Positions 36,036 through 45,472 are shown, counted from the stretch's first letter. The stretch: 64,000 bases of DNA from Natronorubrum thiooxidans (GCF_900156475.1 NZ_FTNR01000012.1:78873-142872); one strand, 5' to 3'. Notes: generated from the letters alone by a model not told the origin. Numbers and translations: made by a program.

Positions 36036-36479
36036 ATGTTCGAGACGATTCTGATTCCAACTGACGGGAGCGAACACGCCGAAGATGCCGCCGAGACCGC
36101 CATCGAGCTCGCAACCGTCCACGACGCGACGGTACACGTCGTCTGTGTCGCCGACACCGGCCCGCTGGGTGACCTCCGGCTCCCGGGCGATGCTGCGAGC
36201 GCCGAAGACGCGATGCGCGGCCGGGCTCAGGAACACGTCGACGCGGTCGTCGGGCGCGCCGAGGCGGCCGGTCTCGACGTGACTGGCACGGTCCTCGAGG
36301 GGCCGCCCGAACACGAACTGCTCGAGTACGCCGACGACGTCGGGGTCGACCTCGTCGTGATGGCGACTCGCGGCCGGGGCGGCGTCCAGCGGATGGCGCT
36401 GGGGAGTGTCACCGACCACATCGTTCGCTTCGGCGACATCCCCGTATTCGTCGCCAACGCCGACGACGAGTCGGCGTAA
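36036..36479 (+). CDS. Universal stress protein, single UspA domain
   Basis: 147 residues starting MFETILIPTDGSEHAEDAAE, with the nucleotide-binding motif ATRGRGGVQRMALGSV. It should form a dimer binding ATP. Its stop lies 1 nt from the end of the convergent membrane gene. Confidence 0.88.
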   Translation: MFETILIPTDGSEHAEDAAETAIELATVHDATVHVVCVADTGPLGDLRLPGDAASAEDAMRGRAQEHVDAVVGRAEAAGLDVTGTVLEGPPEHELLEYADDVGVDLVVMATRGRGGVQRMALGSVTDHIVRFGDIPVFVANADDESA

Positions 36480-36480
36480 G

Positions 36481-36888
36481 CTACTGCCGCACGATCCGGT
36501 TGATCGCTTCCGTTCGCCGACCGATCGACCAGCCCAGCAGCGCGAGGCCGACGTAGATCCCGATCGCGGGCACCACGTATGCCTCGAGGATCGCTTCGGG
36601 CGTAAAGCCGAACGCGTCAAGCGCCGCTCCGAGCAGCAGTGAGACGAGAAAGAGCGCGATACCGATGTCCGCGATCCGCATACTGGGCAGTTCCTGTGGC
36701 TCCGATCGGAGCCGCCCGACTATATAAAAGACGAGCGTGTACGTCGCCCAGCCAGCGACGAGCGCCAGCCCGGTCATGAACACGTCCTCGGGGAAGTATC
36801 GCGGGAGAAACGAAAGATGAATCACCAGCGTCACGAGCAGCGCACTGCCGAAAAGAACGAGCAACAACGGGCGTCGATCTGCACTCAT
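36481..36888 (-). CDS. Membrane protein, four helices
   Basis: 135 residues with four hydrophobic segments (about 7-27, 36-56, 71-89 and 101-121) and basic ends (MSADRRP and RRTEAINRIVRQ). No motif is recognised. Divergent from nothing; converges with the UspA gene. Function unknown. Confidence 0.65.
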   Translation of the reverse strand: MSADRRPLLLVLFGSALLVTLVIHLSFLPRYFPEDVFMTGLALVAGWATYTLVFYIVGRLRSEPQELPSMRIADIGIALFLVSLLLGAALDAFGFTPEAILEAYVVPAIGIYVGLALLGWSIGRRTEAINRIVRQ

Positions 36889-36958
36889 TGAGTTTACTGA
36901 CTGTCTCGGTATCCATTACTATTGTGTCATCACTCCGTCTCGAGGCCTCGAGGGGCCG

Positions 36959-37426
36959 TCACTCGAGGACGGTCCCATGCTCGTCGACCTCCCCCTCGAC
37001 GATCCGTGTCGAGGAGATTCGTTCGCCGTCGTCGGCGAGGACGTACGGGGCGACGATCCCCGTCAGCGGCTCGAACCCATGCTCGCGCCGGCGGTTATTG
37101 ATCGCCTCGAGTTCGGGTGCCGTCTCGGGGGAGACGACCAGCGCGTCGATCGCGGGGTCCTCGGCGGCGATGCCGTGTTCGCTGGTGAGTTCCCGGATCT
37201 CGACGTCGCGGTTCCACTCGTCGATGGCAGCGACCTCCTCGGTCACCGCCTGCACGCGGTCGTCGAAGGCGGGGATCGGCCGCGGTTTCTGGCGCGTTTC
37301 GACGGCGAGCTCGTCGCTCGTCAGGGCGACGACGACACCGCCCTCGCCGAAACGCAGCGCGTGTTCGAACAGGGTTCGATGCCCGTCGTGGATGGGGCCA
37401 AACGTGCCGGCGACTACCACTCGCAT
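36959..37426 (-). CDS. coaD: Phosphopantetheine adenylyltransferase, archaeal type
   Basis: Adenylates 4'-phosphopantetheine to dephospho-CoA. 155 residues; nucleotidyltransferase HXGH motif in GTFGPIHDGHRTLFEHA and the second ATP motif in ISSTRIVEGEVDEHG. The length fits archaeal PPAT (COG1019). It lies about 50 nt downstream of the isochorismatase gene on the same strand and could be the last gene of that unit. Confidence 0.9.
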   Translation of the reverse strand: MRVVVAGTFGPIHDGHRTLFEHALRFGEGGVVVALTSDELAVETRQKPRPIPAFDDRVQAVTEEVAAIDEWNRDVEIRELTSEHGIAAEDPAIDALVVSPETAPELEAINNRRREHGFEPLTGIVAPYVLADDGERISSTRIVEGEVDEHGTVLE

Positions 37427-37474
37427 GACTCACTCGAGGACGGGACCGTCCATAACGGTGTTCCCGCTCGGCCG

Positions 37475-38059
37475 TCACTCGAGTAACTCGGCCGTCGTCG
37501 CGATCGTCGCGAACTCGCCCTCGAGGTGGGCCAGTGCGGTCCGGTGGACCGTCTCCGCGTCGAAGCGCTCGCCGTCGAAGCTGCGGTCGAACGTCGCGGT
37601 CGCGTCGGCGACGACCGTCACGTCGAAACCGCGGTTTTCGGCCATACGCGCCGTCGTCGAGACGCAGTGGTCCGTCGTCAGCCCGGCAAGCACCAGGTGC
37701 CCGAGGCCGCGCTCGCAGAGCCAGTCCTCGAGTCCCGTGTCGATGAACGCGCCGTTGACCGATTTGACGACCGTCGCTTCGTCCTCGAGCGGGGCCGTCT
37801 CGGGTTTGAACGCGAACCCGGGTTCGTCGCTGCGCAACGGCGAGTCCGGTTCGGTCGAGTCATGACGGACGTGGACGATCGGCCGACTCGTCTCGCGCCA
37901 GCGCTCGAGCAGGCACGCGGCGTTCGCTTCGGCGTCGGGGTTGTTCCGCGTCCCCCAGCCATCGGCGTCGAACCCCGTCTGGAAGTCGATCAGGACGAGG
38001 ACGGCGTCCTCGAGCGGGGCATCGCCAGACGTGTTAGAACCGGCTACGGCGTCGGTCAT
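37475..38059 (-). CDS. Isochorismatase-family hydrolase
   Basis: 194 residues from ATG 38059, which overlaps the upstream stop by 4 nt (ATGA). Cysteine-hydrolase landmarks: Asp in [11 protein letters not shown], Lys in VVKSVNGAF and the nucleophile Cys in [16 protein letters not shown]. The family includes nicotinamidases and carbamoyl hydrolases; the substrate is unknown. The metal triad D-x-H of nicotinamidase is not obvious. Confidence 0.83.
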   Translation of the reverse strand: MTDAVAGSNTSGDAPLEDAVLVLIDFQTGFDADGWGTRNNPDAEANAACLLERWRETSRPIVHVRHDSTEPDSPLRSDEPGFAFKPETAPLEDEATVVKSVNGAFIDTGLEDWLCERGLGHLVLAGLTTDHCVSTTARMAENRGFDVTVVADATATFDRSFDGERFDAETVHRTALAHLEGEFATIATTAELLE

Positions 38060-38853
38060 GGGAGTCGCGCGGCGGGTTTCGGGTGCTCTCGCGTGACTGT
38101 CATCGGACACTCACTGAGGGCCTGTGCGTCGTCCGACGAGAGCATATACTGGTGCCACTCCCGGTCGCCCTCGACGCCCCAGTCACCGATATCGGCGTGT
38201 GGACAGACGCCATCGTACTCCTCGATTCGGTCCTGAATGACGTTGCGAGCGGTCTGACCGGCGTCGGTGTCGGCCGTCACGCCGAGGTTCTCGAACAGCG
38301 CTCTGGGCTGGAACGTGATCTCGAGACCGATGGGACAGTAGCGGCTCTTTCGCCGGTCGTAAAACGGCGCTCGGCAGGTCGGGAACATGGGCTCACCGCC
38401 GAGGCTGAACTCCCAGTGGGGGTCGTCGGGATCGGTCGGAATGTCCTCGGGCCACGGCTTGGGGTCGTGCAGGTGCAGCGTCTGGAGAATGTGCCACAGC
38501 GTCTCGTGGTACGCCCGCTCCGAGAGCGGTGCTTCTGGCGGCTTGAAGAACGTGACGAGTGAGGCTCGCTCGGAGTGATTCTGGTAGACATCGAGATACT
38601 CGAGGATCCGATCCCGCAGCGTCAACAGCGCGTCGGCGTCGCTCATCGAGGGCACGGCGGTGTACAGCGGCTCACCCTGCTGGACCGACTCGACGCCGAA
38701 GTAACACGGAAACGGGCTCTCGTTTCGTTCGCCGAGCAGCCCTTCTTGAAACGACGCCCAGTGATCGGTGACCCACTCCGGAGTGTCGCCGTCGCGGACC
38801 CGCTGGTCGAGCGTCTCTTGATCCATCAGCGATTGGACTCCCGGCTCGTTCAT
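38056..38853 (-). CDS. YqcI/YcgG family protein (GntA-like heme-dependent N-hydroxylase family)
   Basis: 265 residues. Family-typical features: [18 protein letters not shown] near residue 48, [19 protein letters not shown], and [20 protein letters not shown]. This family includes GntA, a heme enzyme that hydroxylates guanidine nitrogen in bacteria; whether the haloarchaeal members hydroxylate anything is unknown. A TATA-like CTAAACATA lies 28-37 nt before the ATG. The isochorismatase gene overlaps its stop, implying a shared pathway. Confidence 0.72.
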   Translation of the reverse strand: MNEPGVQSLMDQETLDQRVRDGDTPEWVTDHWASFQEGLLGERNESPFPCYFGVESVQQGEPLYTAVPSMSDADALLTLRDRILEYLDVYQNHSERASLVTFFKPPEAPLSERAYHETLWHILQTLHLHDPKPWPEDIPTDPDDPHWEFSLGGEPMFPTCRAPFYDRRKSRYCPIGLEITFQPRALFENLGVTADTDAGQTARNVIQDRIEEYDGVCPHADIGDWGVEGDREWHQYMLSSDDAQALSECPMTVTREHPKPAARLP

Positions 38854-38941
38854 GTTGTGACTCTTCGCGCTCGCAGGAATGTATGTTTAGGTTCGTCTCC
38901 CTAATTGGTCCACCGAACATATCCGGATGCGCGCCGGCAGT

Positions 38942-39406
38942 TTACACTCGTTCAACAGCGGCCCCGGGTCGGACGACGCCACCCTCGAGGATCCGCGCTC
39001 GGAGTCCACCGCGATGGACGAGCGCCTCACGAACACCCTGTCGCTCGAGGTGGGCCTCGAGATACGAACACGGCTCACAGAGTTCGGTCCCTTCACAGAC
39101 GAGTTCGCCGACCCGGAACCGCTCGCCGACGAGGTGGTTCAGTGCGATCCCCTCGGTCGTAAGGTTTCGGCGGTGGACGCCCGACTCGAGGCCGATGTCG
39201 TAGTCGCGCTCGACCGCCACGAGCGCCTCGCGTTCGATCAGCGTGAGGTCGCTGCCCGCCCGGTCGGCGAACGTTCCCTCGGTGTCGAAGTAGCGGTCGC
39301 CCTCGAGGCCGCGGCCGGCGACCGCGCGCACTGACTCACGAGGTTCCATCGGCGCGCCCTGTTCGGCGGCGACGTGGATCGCATGGATGGTTCCAGTCGA
39401 CGTCAT
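38942..39406 (-). CDS. MOSC domain protein
   Basis: 154 residues from ATG 39406 (MTSTGTIHAIHVAAEQG). MOSC features: GRGLEGDRYF near residue 33, RRNLTTEGI near 80 and the conserved Cys pair region ELCEPCSYLE near 110. MOSC domains bind molybdenum cofactor or carry sulfur to it; free-standing members are poorly understood. The nearby sulfite-oxidase-type enzyme gives a possible but unproven link. Confidence 0.85.
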   Translation of the reverse strand: MTSTGTIHAIHVAAEQGAPMEPRESVRAVAGRGLEGDRYFDTEGTFADRAGSDLTLIEREALVAVERDYDIGLESGVHRRNLTTEGIALNHLVGERFRVGELVCEGTELCEPCSYLEAHLERQGVREALVHRGGLRARILEGGVVRPGAAVERV

Positions 39407-39452
39407 TGCTCGAGCAGATGAGCCCACGCGGGGTATATCGATCGTTCGCCGC

Positions 39453-40145
39453 CTAGGACCAGCGACGATTCCTCGAGGACGTGATATCGACGCCACGGCT
39501 GTAGTAACAGATCGGGGAGTCCGTGGGTGGCTCGAAGCCGTTGGCCTCGAAGAGGGTGTTCGTCTCGATCTCGACCGACACCTCCCGGAGCGACCACGGT
39601 TCGTGGTCGATATTGGCGTAGCGGATCGCACCGTCGCGCCCCGTCGTGTAGTAGCGATAGCGCTCGGTGAGAAACGCCGCGAGCGAGCCAGAGTCCGGAA
39701 CGAACGCCTCGCCGACTGGTGTGTACGTCCCCGAAAACGTCGCGGGGAATGCACCTGGATGGCGACGCTCGCTTTCGAACGCGATCGCGCCGTCGGCTGC
39801 GGTCAGGTCGATGGCGGCGGCGTAGTACGGCAGGTGGTGGAAGAGACGCGCACCGAGGACGCCGAGAACCCCCTCGGCGTCGAGACTAAAGAAGTAGATG
39901 CCGGGCTCGCCGTCGCATGTGACGTACGTTCGAAGGTTGAATTCGGGTAACTCGAACCCGACGCCGCCGGGGACCCCGCGCGGGCGGACGTCGACGTTCA
40001 GGTACGGCACGACCGAGAGCCAGGCCCGATCGTCGTATGTATCGACGCTGAGACCGTCGGGAAGTCGTGTCGCGACGATATCTGGATCGACCGGCCAGTT
40101 GGCAAACAATAGGTGTCGCCACCCCATCGCGATCGGAAGCACCAT
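39453..40145 (-). CDS. DUF2071 (YqjF) family protein
   Basis: 230 residues. MGWRHLLFANWPVDPDIVATRLPDGL-type opening (seen here from residue 7) and the FFSLDAEGVLGVLGARLFHH region are the signature of DUF2071. The fold is beta-rich and related to acetoacetate decarboxylase-like proteins; no reaction is known. It starts at ATG 40145. Followed at 46 nt by the MOSC gene on the same strand. Confidence 0.82.
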   Translation of the reverse strand: MVLPIAMGWRHLLFANWPVDPDIVATRLPDGLSVDTYDDRAWLSVVPYLNVDVRPRGVPGGVGFELPEFNLRTYVTCDGEPGIYFFSLDAEGVLGVLGARLFHHLPYYAAAIDLTAADGAIAFESERRHPGAFPATFSGTYTPVGEAFVPDSGSLAAFLTERYRYYTTGRDGAIRYANIDHEPWSLREVSVEIETNTLFEANGFEPPTDSPICYYSRGVDITSSRNRRWS

Positions 40146-40209
40146 ACACGATGGTGGGCGCGATGCGGTTTTAACCCGCTGCCAAACGGCGGTTTTCGCC
40201 GTACACTGG

Positions 40210-40277
40210 TTCGGGCACCCAGCCGCCGATTCGATCGCTTACACCGTCTCGGGCACCCAGCCGCCGTCGACTTCGAG
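40210..40277 (-). pseudogene. Two decayed copies of an SDR gene 3' end
   Basis: On the minus strand 40234-40277 encodes a second EVDGGWVPETV-stop, nearly the same as the true SDR C-terminus (40386-40428), and 40210-40233 repeats GGWVPEPV again. The order is SDR gene, about 110 bases, copy A, partial copy B. This is direct evidence of repeated local duplication, or of an eroded paralog. Confidence 0.6.
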
Positions 40278-40362
40278 GTTCTACGCCCACCTTTTTACTT
40301 CGTCGGGGACTCTCGCTGCGCTCGAGCCCCACTCCTCGCAACAATCTGGACCAAAAACATCC

Positions 40363-40382
40363 CGCGGCGCAGGCGCCGCGGT
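40363..40382. terminator. GC-rich hairpin after the SDR gene
   Basis: CCGCGGCGC-AG-GCGCCGCGG is a perfect 9-bp inverted repeat just past the SDR stop. A role in termination or as a duplication endpoint is possible. Confidence 0.35.
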
Positions 40383-40390
40383 CCAATCGC

Positions 40391-41131
40391 TTACACCGTC
40401 TCAGGTAACCAGCCGCCGTCGACTTCGACGTTTTCGCCGCTGATATACCCACTATCCGGATCGAGGAAAAAATACAGCGGGGCGATCAGATCCTCGAAGC
40501 TCGCAGGTCGACCTCGAGGAAGATCTGCGGGAAACTCGTCGGAGTTTTCGACGACGTACGGCGAGATGGCGTTGACCGTGACCCCGTCGTCCTGTGTGTC
40601 GGCTGCGAGCATCCGCGTAAACATCAACACGCCTGCCTTCGCGACGAAATAGGGGAAGTTCGTCGGGCTGACAAGGCCCTGCTCGCTCGAGGCGTAGCCG
40701 ATGTTGACGATCCGGCCGTACGACTCCTCTCGCATCGCCGGCAGCGCGCGTTTCGAACAGAGATAGGTGCCGTTGAGGTTGGTCTCGATCACCCGGTTCC
40801 AGGTGTCGAACTCGAGGTCGGCCCAGTGGCTGGGCGCGAAATCGCCGACGTTGTTGACAAGTACGTCGACGCTCCCGAGTTCCGACTCGACGGCCGAAAA
40901 GAGGGCATCGACGCTTTCGGGGTCGGTGACATCGCCCTGAACCGTCATCGAGTCGCTCGCGCCACGTGCTGTTGCTTCTGTGGCTACCTCGCTGGCTGCG
41001 TCCGCACTCGAGTGGTAGTGTACGGCCGTCTTCGCGCCGCAGTCGGCTGTCGAAAGCAGGAGTTCGCGGCCGACGCCTTTCGCACTGCCCGTCATGAGCA
41101 CCGTCTGTCCCTCGAGGTCGGGTCCGTCCAT
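40391..41131 (-). CDS. Short-chain dehydrogenase/reductase
   Basis: 246 residues from ATG 41131 (MDGPDLEGQTVLMTGSAKGV). NAD(P)-binding TGSAKGVGRE; NNVG (NNAG-type) at about 90; catalytic Ser in NIGYASSEQG and Tyr-x3-Lys in YFVAKAG; C-terminal VDGGW. The family resembles FabG-like ketoreductases. Substrate unknown. The sequence of its 3' end is duplicated downstream. Confidence 0.85.
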   Translation of the reverse strand: MDGPDLEGQTVLMTGSAKGVGRELLLSTADCGAKTAVHYHSSADAASEVATEATARGASDSMTVQGDVTDPESVDALFSAVESELGSVDVLVNNVGDFAPSHWADLEFDTWNRVIETNLNGTYLCSKRALPAMREESYGRIVNIGYASSEQGLVSPTNFPYFVAKAGVLMFTRMLAADTQDDGVTVNAISPYVVENSDEFPADLPRGRPASFEDLIAPLYFFLDPDSGYISGENVEVDGGWLPETV

Positions 41132-41257
41132 ACACGATGGTCGGCGACTAGGTGGAAAAATCACTCGGGCGTCGCGCTCGAGTCGATCGATTATCGACCA
41201 GACACTGCGTTGACAGTACGTCGAGAGTTTAAATAGGAAGCGAAATATAGTCGGTCC

Positions 41258-41713
41258 ATGACGCTCGATACTGTGCTTCTCGCTGTCGGCCCCGGTGATG
41301 CTGATCGACTCGACGAACTGGCCGAGGCTGTCGTCGAGGTCGCGAACCCGGCCGATGCGACCGTCTCGCTTGCACACGTCTTTACGAGTAGCGAGTACGA
41401 CGAGGTGGTCGCCCGTCTCGATTTCGACGCCGGCGACGACGAGATCGATCCAGACGAGGTCGCAACGCGACATTCGACGATCCGCGATCTCGCCGCGATA
41501 CTCGAGGAGCACGACGTTGACTACGAAATCAGTGGGGCGATCGGCGAACACGGGCCGACGATCGTCGACCTCGCGAGGAGCACCGATGCCGACCGGGTCG
41601 TCGTCGGTGGCCGTCGGCGGTCGCCGACCGGCAAGGCGGTTTTCGGCTCGACGGCACAGGAAGTCCTGCTTTCGTCGCCGTGTCCGGTGACGTTCGTCCG
41701 AAACGACGAGTAG
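41258..41713 (+). CDS. UspA-like stress protein
   Basis: 151 residues starting MTLDTVLLAVGPGDADRLDE. Variant nucleotide loop GGRRRSPTGKAVFGST. A TATA-like GTTTAAATAG lies about 27 nt before the ATG. It is a close paralog of the next gene (same GGRRRSP loop and same length), indicating tandem duplication. Confidence 0.82.
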   Translation: MTLDTVLLAVGPGDADRLDELAEAVVEVANPADATVSLAHVFTSSEYDEVVARLDFDAGDDEIDPDEVATRHSTIRDLAAILEEHDVDYEISGAIGEHGPTIVDLARSTDADRVVVGGRRRSPTGKAVFGSTAQEVLLSSPCPVTFVRNDE

Positions 41714-41834
41714 CTCCCACACGGACCCGCGTGTCGGCCCGTATTCGGGACGATTCCATATAGCCGACGGGGCTATCGCCGCAATACTGTGTCGACGAGA
41801 ATACTTAAGCAGGTGGCACTACCACTGTGCTGAT

Positions 41835-42299
41835 ATGGCGATCGATACGATACTGCTTGCAGTCGGACCAATGGACACTGTACGCGCCGAGGAACTCGCC
41901 GACACCGTCCTCGAGATTGCGGACCCCCTCGATGCGAAGGTCGTGATCGGCCATGCCTTCACGGAAGACGAGTACGAAGACATCCACGACGACCTCGGCT
42001 TCGATGCCCGTGTCGACGACGTCGACCCTGACGAGGTCGCCGCCAAACGCGCACCGGTCGGCGACCTCGAGGAAATCTTCGCCGATGCCGGCGTCGACTA
42101 CGAGGTACGGGGGGCACTCGGCGAGGTCAGCAGCAAGGTCGTCGATATGGCGATCGATGTCGATGCCGACCGGATGGTCGTCGGCGGCCGACGGCGCTCG
42201 CCCGCAGAAAAGGCCGTCCTCGGCTCCGTCTCTCAGGAGATCATCCTGCAGGCTCCGTGTCCGGTCACGTACTTCCGTGACCTCGACGTCATGGAGTAA
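41835..42299 (+). CDS. UspA-like stress protein, tandem paralog
   Basis: 154 residues starting MAIDTILLAVGPMDTVRAEEL; nucleotide loop GGRRRSPAEKAVLGSV. It shares the DxxDPDEVA segment and the VDYEVRGA/VDYEISGA region with the gene before it. A separate TATA-like TACTTAAG about 30 nt upstream suggests independent expression. Confidence 0.82.
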   Translation: MAIDTILLAVGPMDTVRAEELADTVLEIADPLDAKVVIGHAFTEDEYEDIHDDLGFDARVDDVDPDEVAAKRAPVGDLEEIFADAGVDYEVRGALGEVSSKVVDMAIDVDADRMVVGGRRRSPAEKAVLGSVSQEIILQAPCPVTYFRDLDVME

Positions 42300-42437
42300 G
42301 CCGCTGAACGGCGGCGGTTTTGGACTACTTCGATCGGGATGGGAGCGGCGCATCAGGATCGGTGATCTATTGGAATGAGTACTCGTTGTCGAGTACGATC
42401 TGTGTAGTTAAGTACGGTGACGGTCGTCTGTAGGACA

Positions 42438-43409
42438 ATGGACTACTATGCGGGCGTCGATCTCGGTGCGACGAACGTCCGGGCCGCCGTCGCGACGGAC
42501 GACGGGACGACAATCGGCACTGACCGTCGATCCACACCGCGGGGCCCGACAGGAATCGACGTCACCGAGGGCGTGCTTCGGACGGTTCGGAAGGCCTGTG
42601 GCGATGCTGGTATCGCTCCCGAGCAAGTGGTCGCGGCTGGAATCGGCTCGATCGGCCCGTTCGACCTCGCGGAAGGAACGGTGATCGATCCCGCGAACCT
42701 GCCGGACTCGATCGACCGCATCCCGCTGACGGGGCCGATCGAGAAACTGATCGACAGCGACAAGATCTATTTGCACAACGACACCACGGCCGGCGTTATC
42801 GGCGAACGGTTTCACGCCGACCGCAACCCCGACGACATGGTCTACATTACGATTTCCTCGGGGATCGGCGCTGGCGTCTGTTGTGACGGTGCGGTGATGG
42901 ACGGCTGGGACGGCAACGCTGGCGAGGTCGGCCACTACGTTGTCGACCCGCGCGGGCGACTAACCTGTGGCTGTGGTCACGACGGCCACTGGGAGGCCTA
43001 CTGTTCGGGTAACGCGATCCCGGACTACACCCGACTACTCGCCGAGGACGATCCAACGATCACGACCGACATTCCCCTCGAGAGCCCCGATTTCACGGCC
43101 AAAGACGTCTTCGAGTTCGCCGGCGAGGACGAACTGGCCGACTACGTCATCGACCAGCTTGCCCACTGGAACGCGATCGGCGTGACGAACGTGATCCACT
43201 CCTTTGCGCCGATCGTGGTCTCTTTTGGCGGGGCCGTTGCCCTGCACAACGAGGAACTGGTCGTCGACGCCATCCGCGAGCGCGTCTCGGAGATGGTGAT
43301 GACCAACGTCCCCGAGATCCGCGTCACCGACCTCGGCGACGACGTCGTCCTCGAGGGAGCCATCGCCAGCGCCCTGACCGGCGGTACGGGCGATCGCAAG
43401 CGACTGTAA
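42438..43409 (+). CDS. ROK-family glucokinase
   Basis: Phosphorylates glucose with ATP. 323 residues: ATP-binding DLGATNVRAAVA at the N-terminus, catalytic Asp in LHNDTTAGVIGE, ROK signature with Zn ligands in GNAGEVGHYVV and CGCGHDGHWEAYCSG, and GGAVA phosphate loop near the C-terminus. The length and motifs match haloarchaeal glucokinases. Substrate specificity (glucose or another hexose) is not proven. Confidence 0.85.
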   Translation: MDYYAGVDLGATNVRAAVATDDGTTIGTDRRSTPRGPTGIDVTEGVLRTVRKACGDAGIAPEQVVAAGIGSIGPFDLAEGTVIDPANLPDSIDRIPLTGPIEKLIDSDKIYLHNDTTAGVIGERFHADRNPDDMVYITISSGIGAGVCCDGAVMDGWDGNAGEVGHYVVDPRGRLTCGCGHDGHWEAYCSGNAIPDYTRLLAEDDPTITTDIPLESPDFTAKDVFEFAGEDELADYVIDQLAHWNAIGVTNVIHSFAPIVVSFGGAVALHNEELVVDAIRERVSEMVMTNVPEIRVTDLGDDVVLEGAIASALTGGTGDRKRL

Positions 43410-43493
43410 TTCCGACGCCGTCGTCGCCACGCCGTCGTGTCACTGCGTGCTACCGACCACACGTTATTTGACTGGTCGGACGCTGGGTTCCGT

Positions 43494-44873
43494 ATGCAGC
43501 GGAGAGCGTTCCTTCGAACGGGCGGTGTCGCTGGAGCGACGCTGGCCCTCCCGTCGTCGGCCGTGGCGTCGACGGCGTCCGGCACGGCAGCCGCAACCGA
43601 GTTCGGCTCAGACGGCGAACCGCTTGGCCGTGTCGAGGTCGACGGCGCTGCCGAAGCCGTCGTCGGCGACGCCGGTGAGACGGCGTATCTCGCCGCCACC
43701 ACCGGCTTCGCGACTGTCGATATCAGCGATCCCGCTGATCCCGCCGTGCTCGCCGAGCGACTCGACCTCGAGGCCAACGGCACGCGCATGACCGAAATCC
43801 TCGACGTGACGGTCGACGGCGATCGGCTGGCCGTCGTCGGACCCGCAAACGAAACGTCCGCGGACGTCTTCCACGGCTTCGTACTGTATGATGTAAGCGA
43901 TCCCACCGATCCCGTCGCCGTTGGCCACTACGAGACCGGGTATCACATCCACAACTGCGTTCTCGAGGATGACCTGCTCTACGTCGTCGAAAACGACACC
44001 GACGGTCACTCGCTGGTCATCTTCGATGTCAGTGACGACCCTGAAGAAATCGGCCGCTGGTCGCTGCTCGAACACGACCCCGAGTGGGCGGACGCCTTCT
44101 GGCTCACGCGCTATCTCCACGACGTGACGATCCACGACGACATCGCCGTTCTCCCTCACTGGGACGCCGGCACGTACTTGCTCGACATCAGCGAGCCGAC
44201 CACGCCCGAGTTGCTCTCGCGGGTGCGCGAAACGGATTTCGAGGCCCAACGGGATCTCGGGGATCGGGAGGCCTACATGGGGCTGCCGGGCAACGATCAT
44301 TATGCGATGCTCGACGACGGTGGCGACCTCCTTGCAGTCGGTCGCGAGGCCTGGTCGGTGGATGGTGACGCGCCGGACGGACCGGGCGGAATCGACCTCT
44401 ATGACGTCAGCGATCCCGCCGGACCGGAGCGGCTGTCGACGATCGATGCCCCTGCGGCCGACGACGCGTCTTACTACGGCGGGATGTGGACGATTGCGCA
44501 TAACTTCGACTTCCACGACGGCCGCCTCTACTCGTCGTGGTATCAGGGCGGTGTCAAAGTCCACGACGTCAGCGATCCCGCCGACCCCGAGGAACGCGCC
44601 CACTGGCGCAATGCTGACGACGCGGGGTTCTGGACCGCCCGCGTCGCCGACCCCGGCAACACGTTCGTCGCGAGCAGCACACCGTTGATCCCCAACGCAG
44701 ACACTGTGGGCGCGCTGTACACCTTCAGGAACGATCTGTCCGGCGCGGACACGGACGGAAGTCTCTTCGATTCGGTTCCCGGCTTCACCGGCCCCGCTGG
44801 AGCCGTCGGCCTCGCAGGCGGAGCCATGGCCCTCGAGTGGCTGCGCCGACGCCGCGGTGCCGACGAGCGCTGA
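43494..44873 (+). CDS. Secreted LVIVD-repeat protein with PGF-CTERM anchor
   Basis: 459 residues from ATG 43494, chosen because of a TATA box (GTTATTTG) about 27-32 nt upstream. The N-terminus is a Tat signal (RRAFLRTGG...ALPSSAVA). The body holds repeated blades such as TVDISDPADPAVL, LYDVSDPTDPVAV, IFDVSDDPEEI, LLDISEPTTPEL, LYDVSDPAGPERL and VHDVSDPADPEE, an LVIVD-type beta-propeller. The C-terminus has VPGFTGPAGAVGLAGGAMAL followed by EWLRRRR, a PGF-CTERM signal for archaeosortase ArtA that replaces the tail with a lipid. Ligand unknown. Confidence 0.78.
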   Translation: MQRRAFLRTGGVAGATLALPSSAVASTASGTAAATEFGSDGEPLGRVEVDGAAEAVVGDAGETAYLAATTGFATVDISDPADPAVLAERLDLEANGTRMTEILDVTVDGDRLAVVGPANETSADVFHGFVLYDVSDPTDPVAVGHYETGYHIHNCVLEDDLLYVVENDTDGHSLVIFDVSDDPEEIGRWSLLEHDPEWADAFWLTRYLHDVTIHDDIAVLPHWDAGTYLLDISEPTTPELLSRVRETDFEAQRDLGDREAYMGLPGNDHYAMLDDGGDLLAVGREAWSVDGDAPDGPGGIDLYDVSDPAGPERLSTIDAPAADDASYYGGMWTIAHNFDFHDGRLYSSWYQGGVKVHDVSDPADPEERAHWRNADDAGFWTARVADPGNTFVASSTPLIPNADTVGALYTFRNDLSGADTDGSLFDSVPGFTGPAGAVGLAGGAMALEWLRRRRGADER

Positions 44874-44964
44874 CGGGCTGCCGTCTGAAACGTTCAGTAA
44901 CAACCGTGATAGACGGTAGCAGACGTCAAAACCTTATTGATCGCTCGAGTTCCTAGTTCCAATA

Positions 44965-45348
44965 ATGACGGATTCCAACGCTGTCTCTAACGCCGACACC
45001 GAGGCACCACTCAAAGAGCGTGTCGAGCGCTGGCTCAGCCGCGAGATGCCGATCATCCAGATGCACGGTGGGACGAGTGCCGTCCGGGCGGCTGACCCGG
45101 AGACCGGTGAAGTGATCATCGAACTCGGCGGTGGCTGTAAGGGGTGTTCGGTGAGTAATATCACGACGAGCAATATCGAGGCCGAACTGCTCACGTGGCC
45201 CGAGATCGACGAGATTACCGTCCGCGTCCCCGACGCCCGCGAGAGTCTCGGCGGTCCCGACCAGGCCGAGTCGATCATGGGTATCGACCGAACCGAAGGC
45301 GGCCGCGGCGACTGGGGTTCTTCGAACCCGGGCAAAGACCACCTCTGA
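44965..45348 (+). CDS. NifU C-terminal-like iron-sulfur assembly protein
   Basis: 127 residues. The NifU C-terminal domain runs about 18-75: MHGGTSAVRAADPETGEVII, LGGGCKGCSVS (CxxC that would bind a transient Fe-S cluster) and ITTSNIEAELL. A C-terminal acidic tail ends in GSSNPGKDHL. It probably delivers clusters to apoproteins. Monocistronic. Confidence 0.85.
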   Translation: MTDSNAVSNADTEAPLKERVERWLSREMPIIQMHGGTSAVRAADPETGEVIIELGGGCKGCSVSNITTSNIEAELLTWPEIDEITVRVPDARESLGGPDQAESIMGIDRTEGGRGDWGSSNPGKDHL

Positions 45349-45434
45349 CGGTCACTGTTCGTCCCGCTGTGTCGATGTTCTCACCAACCTGCTGCGTGTG
45401 TCGCGGTAACGGGGCTGGTGCGTTTTGGGAAGTC

Positions 45435-45448
45435 CTATATCCTTTTAC
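45435..45448 (+). promoter_or_regulatory. TATA region of the ACT-homoserine dehydrogenase operon
   Basis: CTATATCCTTTTAC lies 25-38 nt before an ATGATG at 45473. This spacing puts the transcript start at or near that ATG, so the small upstream frame 45473-45520 could be translated as a leaderless leader. Confidence 0.4.
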
Positions 45449-45472
45449 GCTCCCACTACAGAGTCATATACC

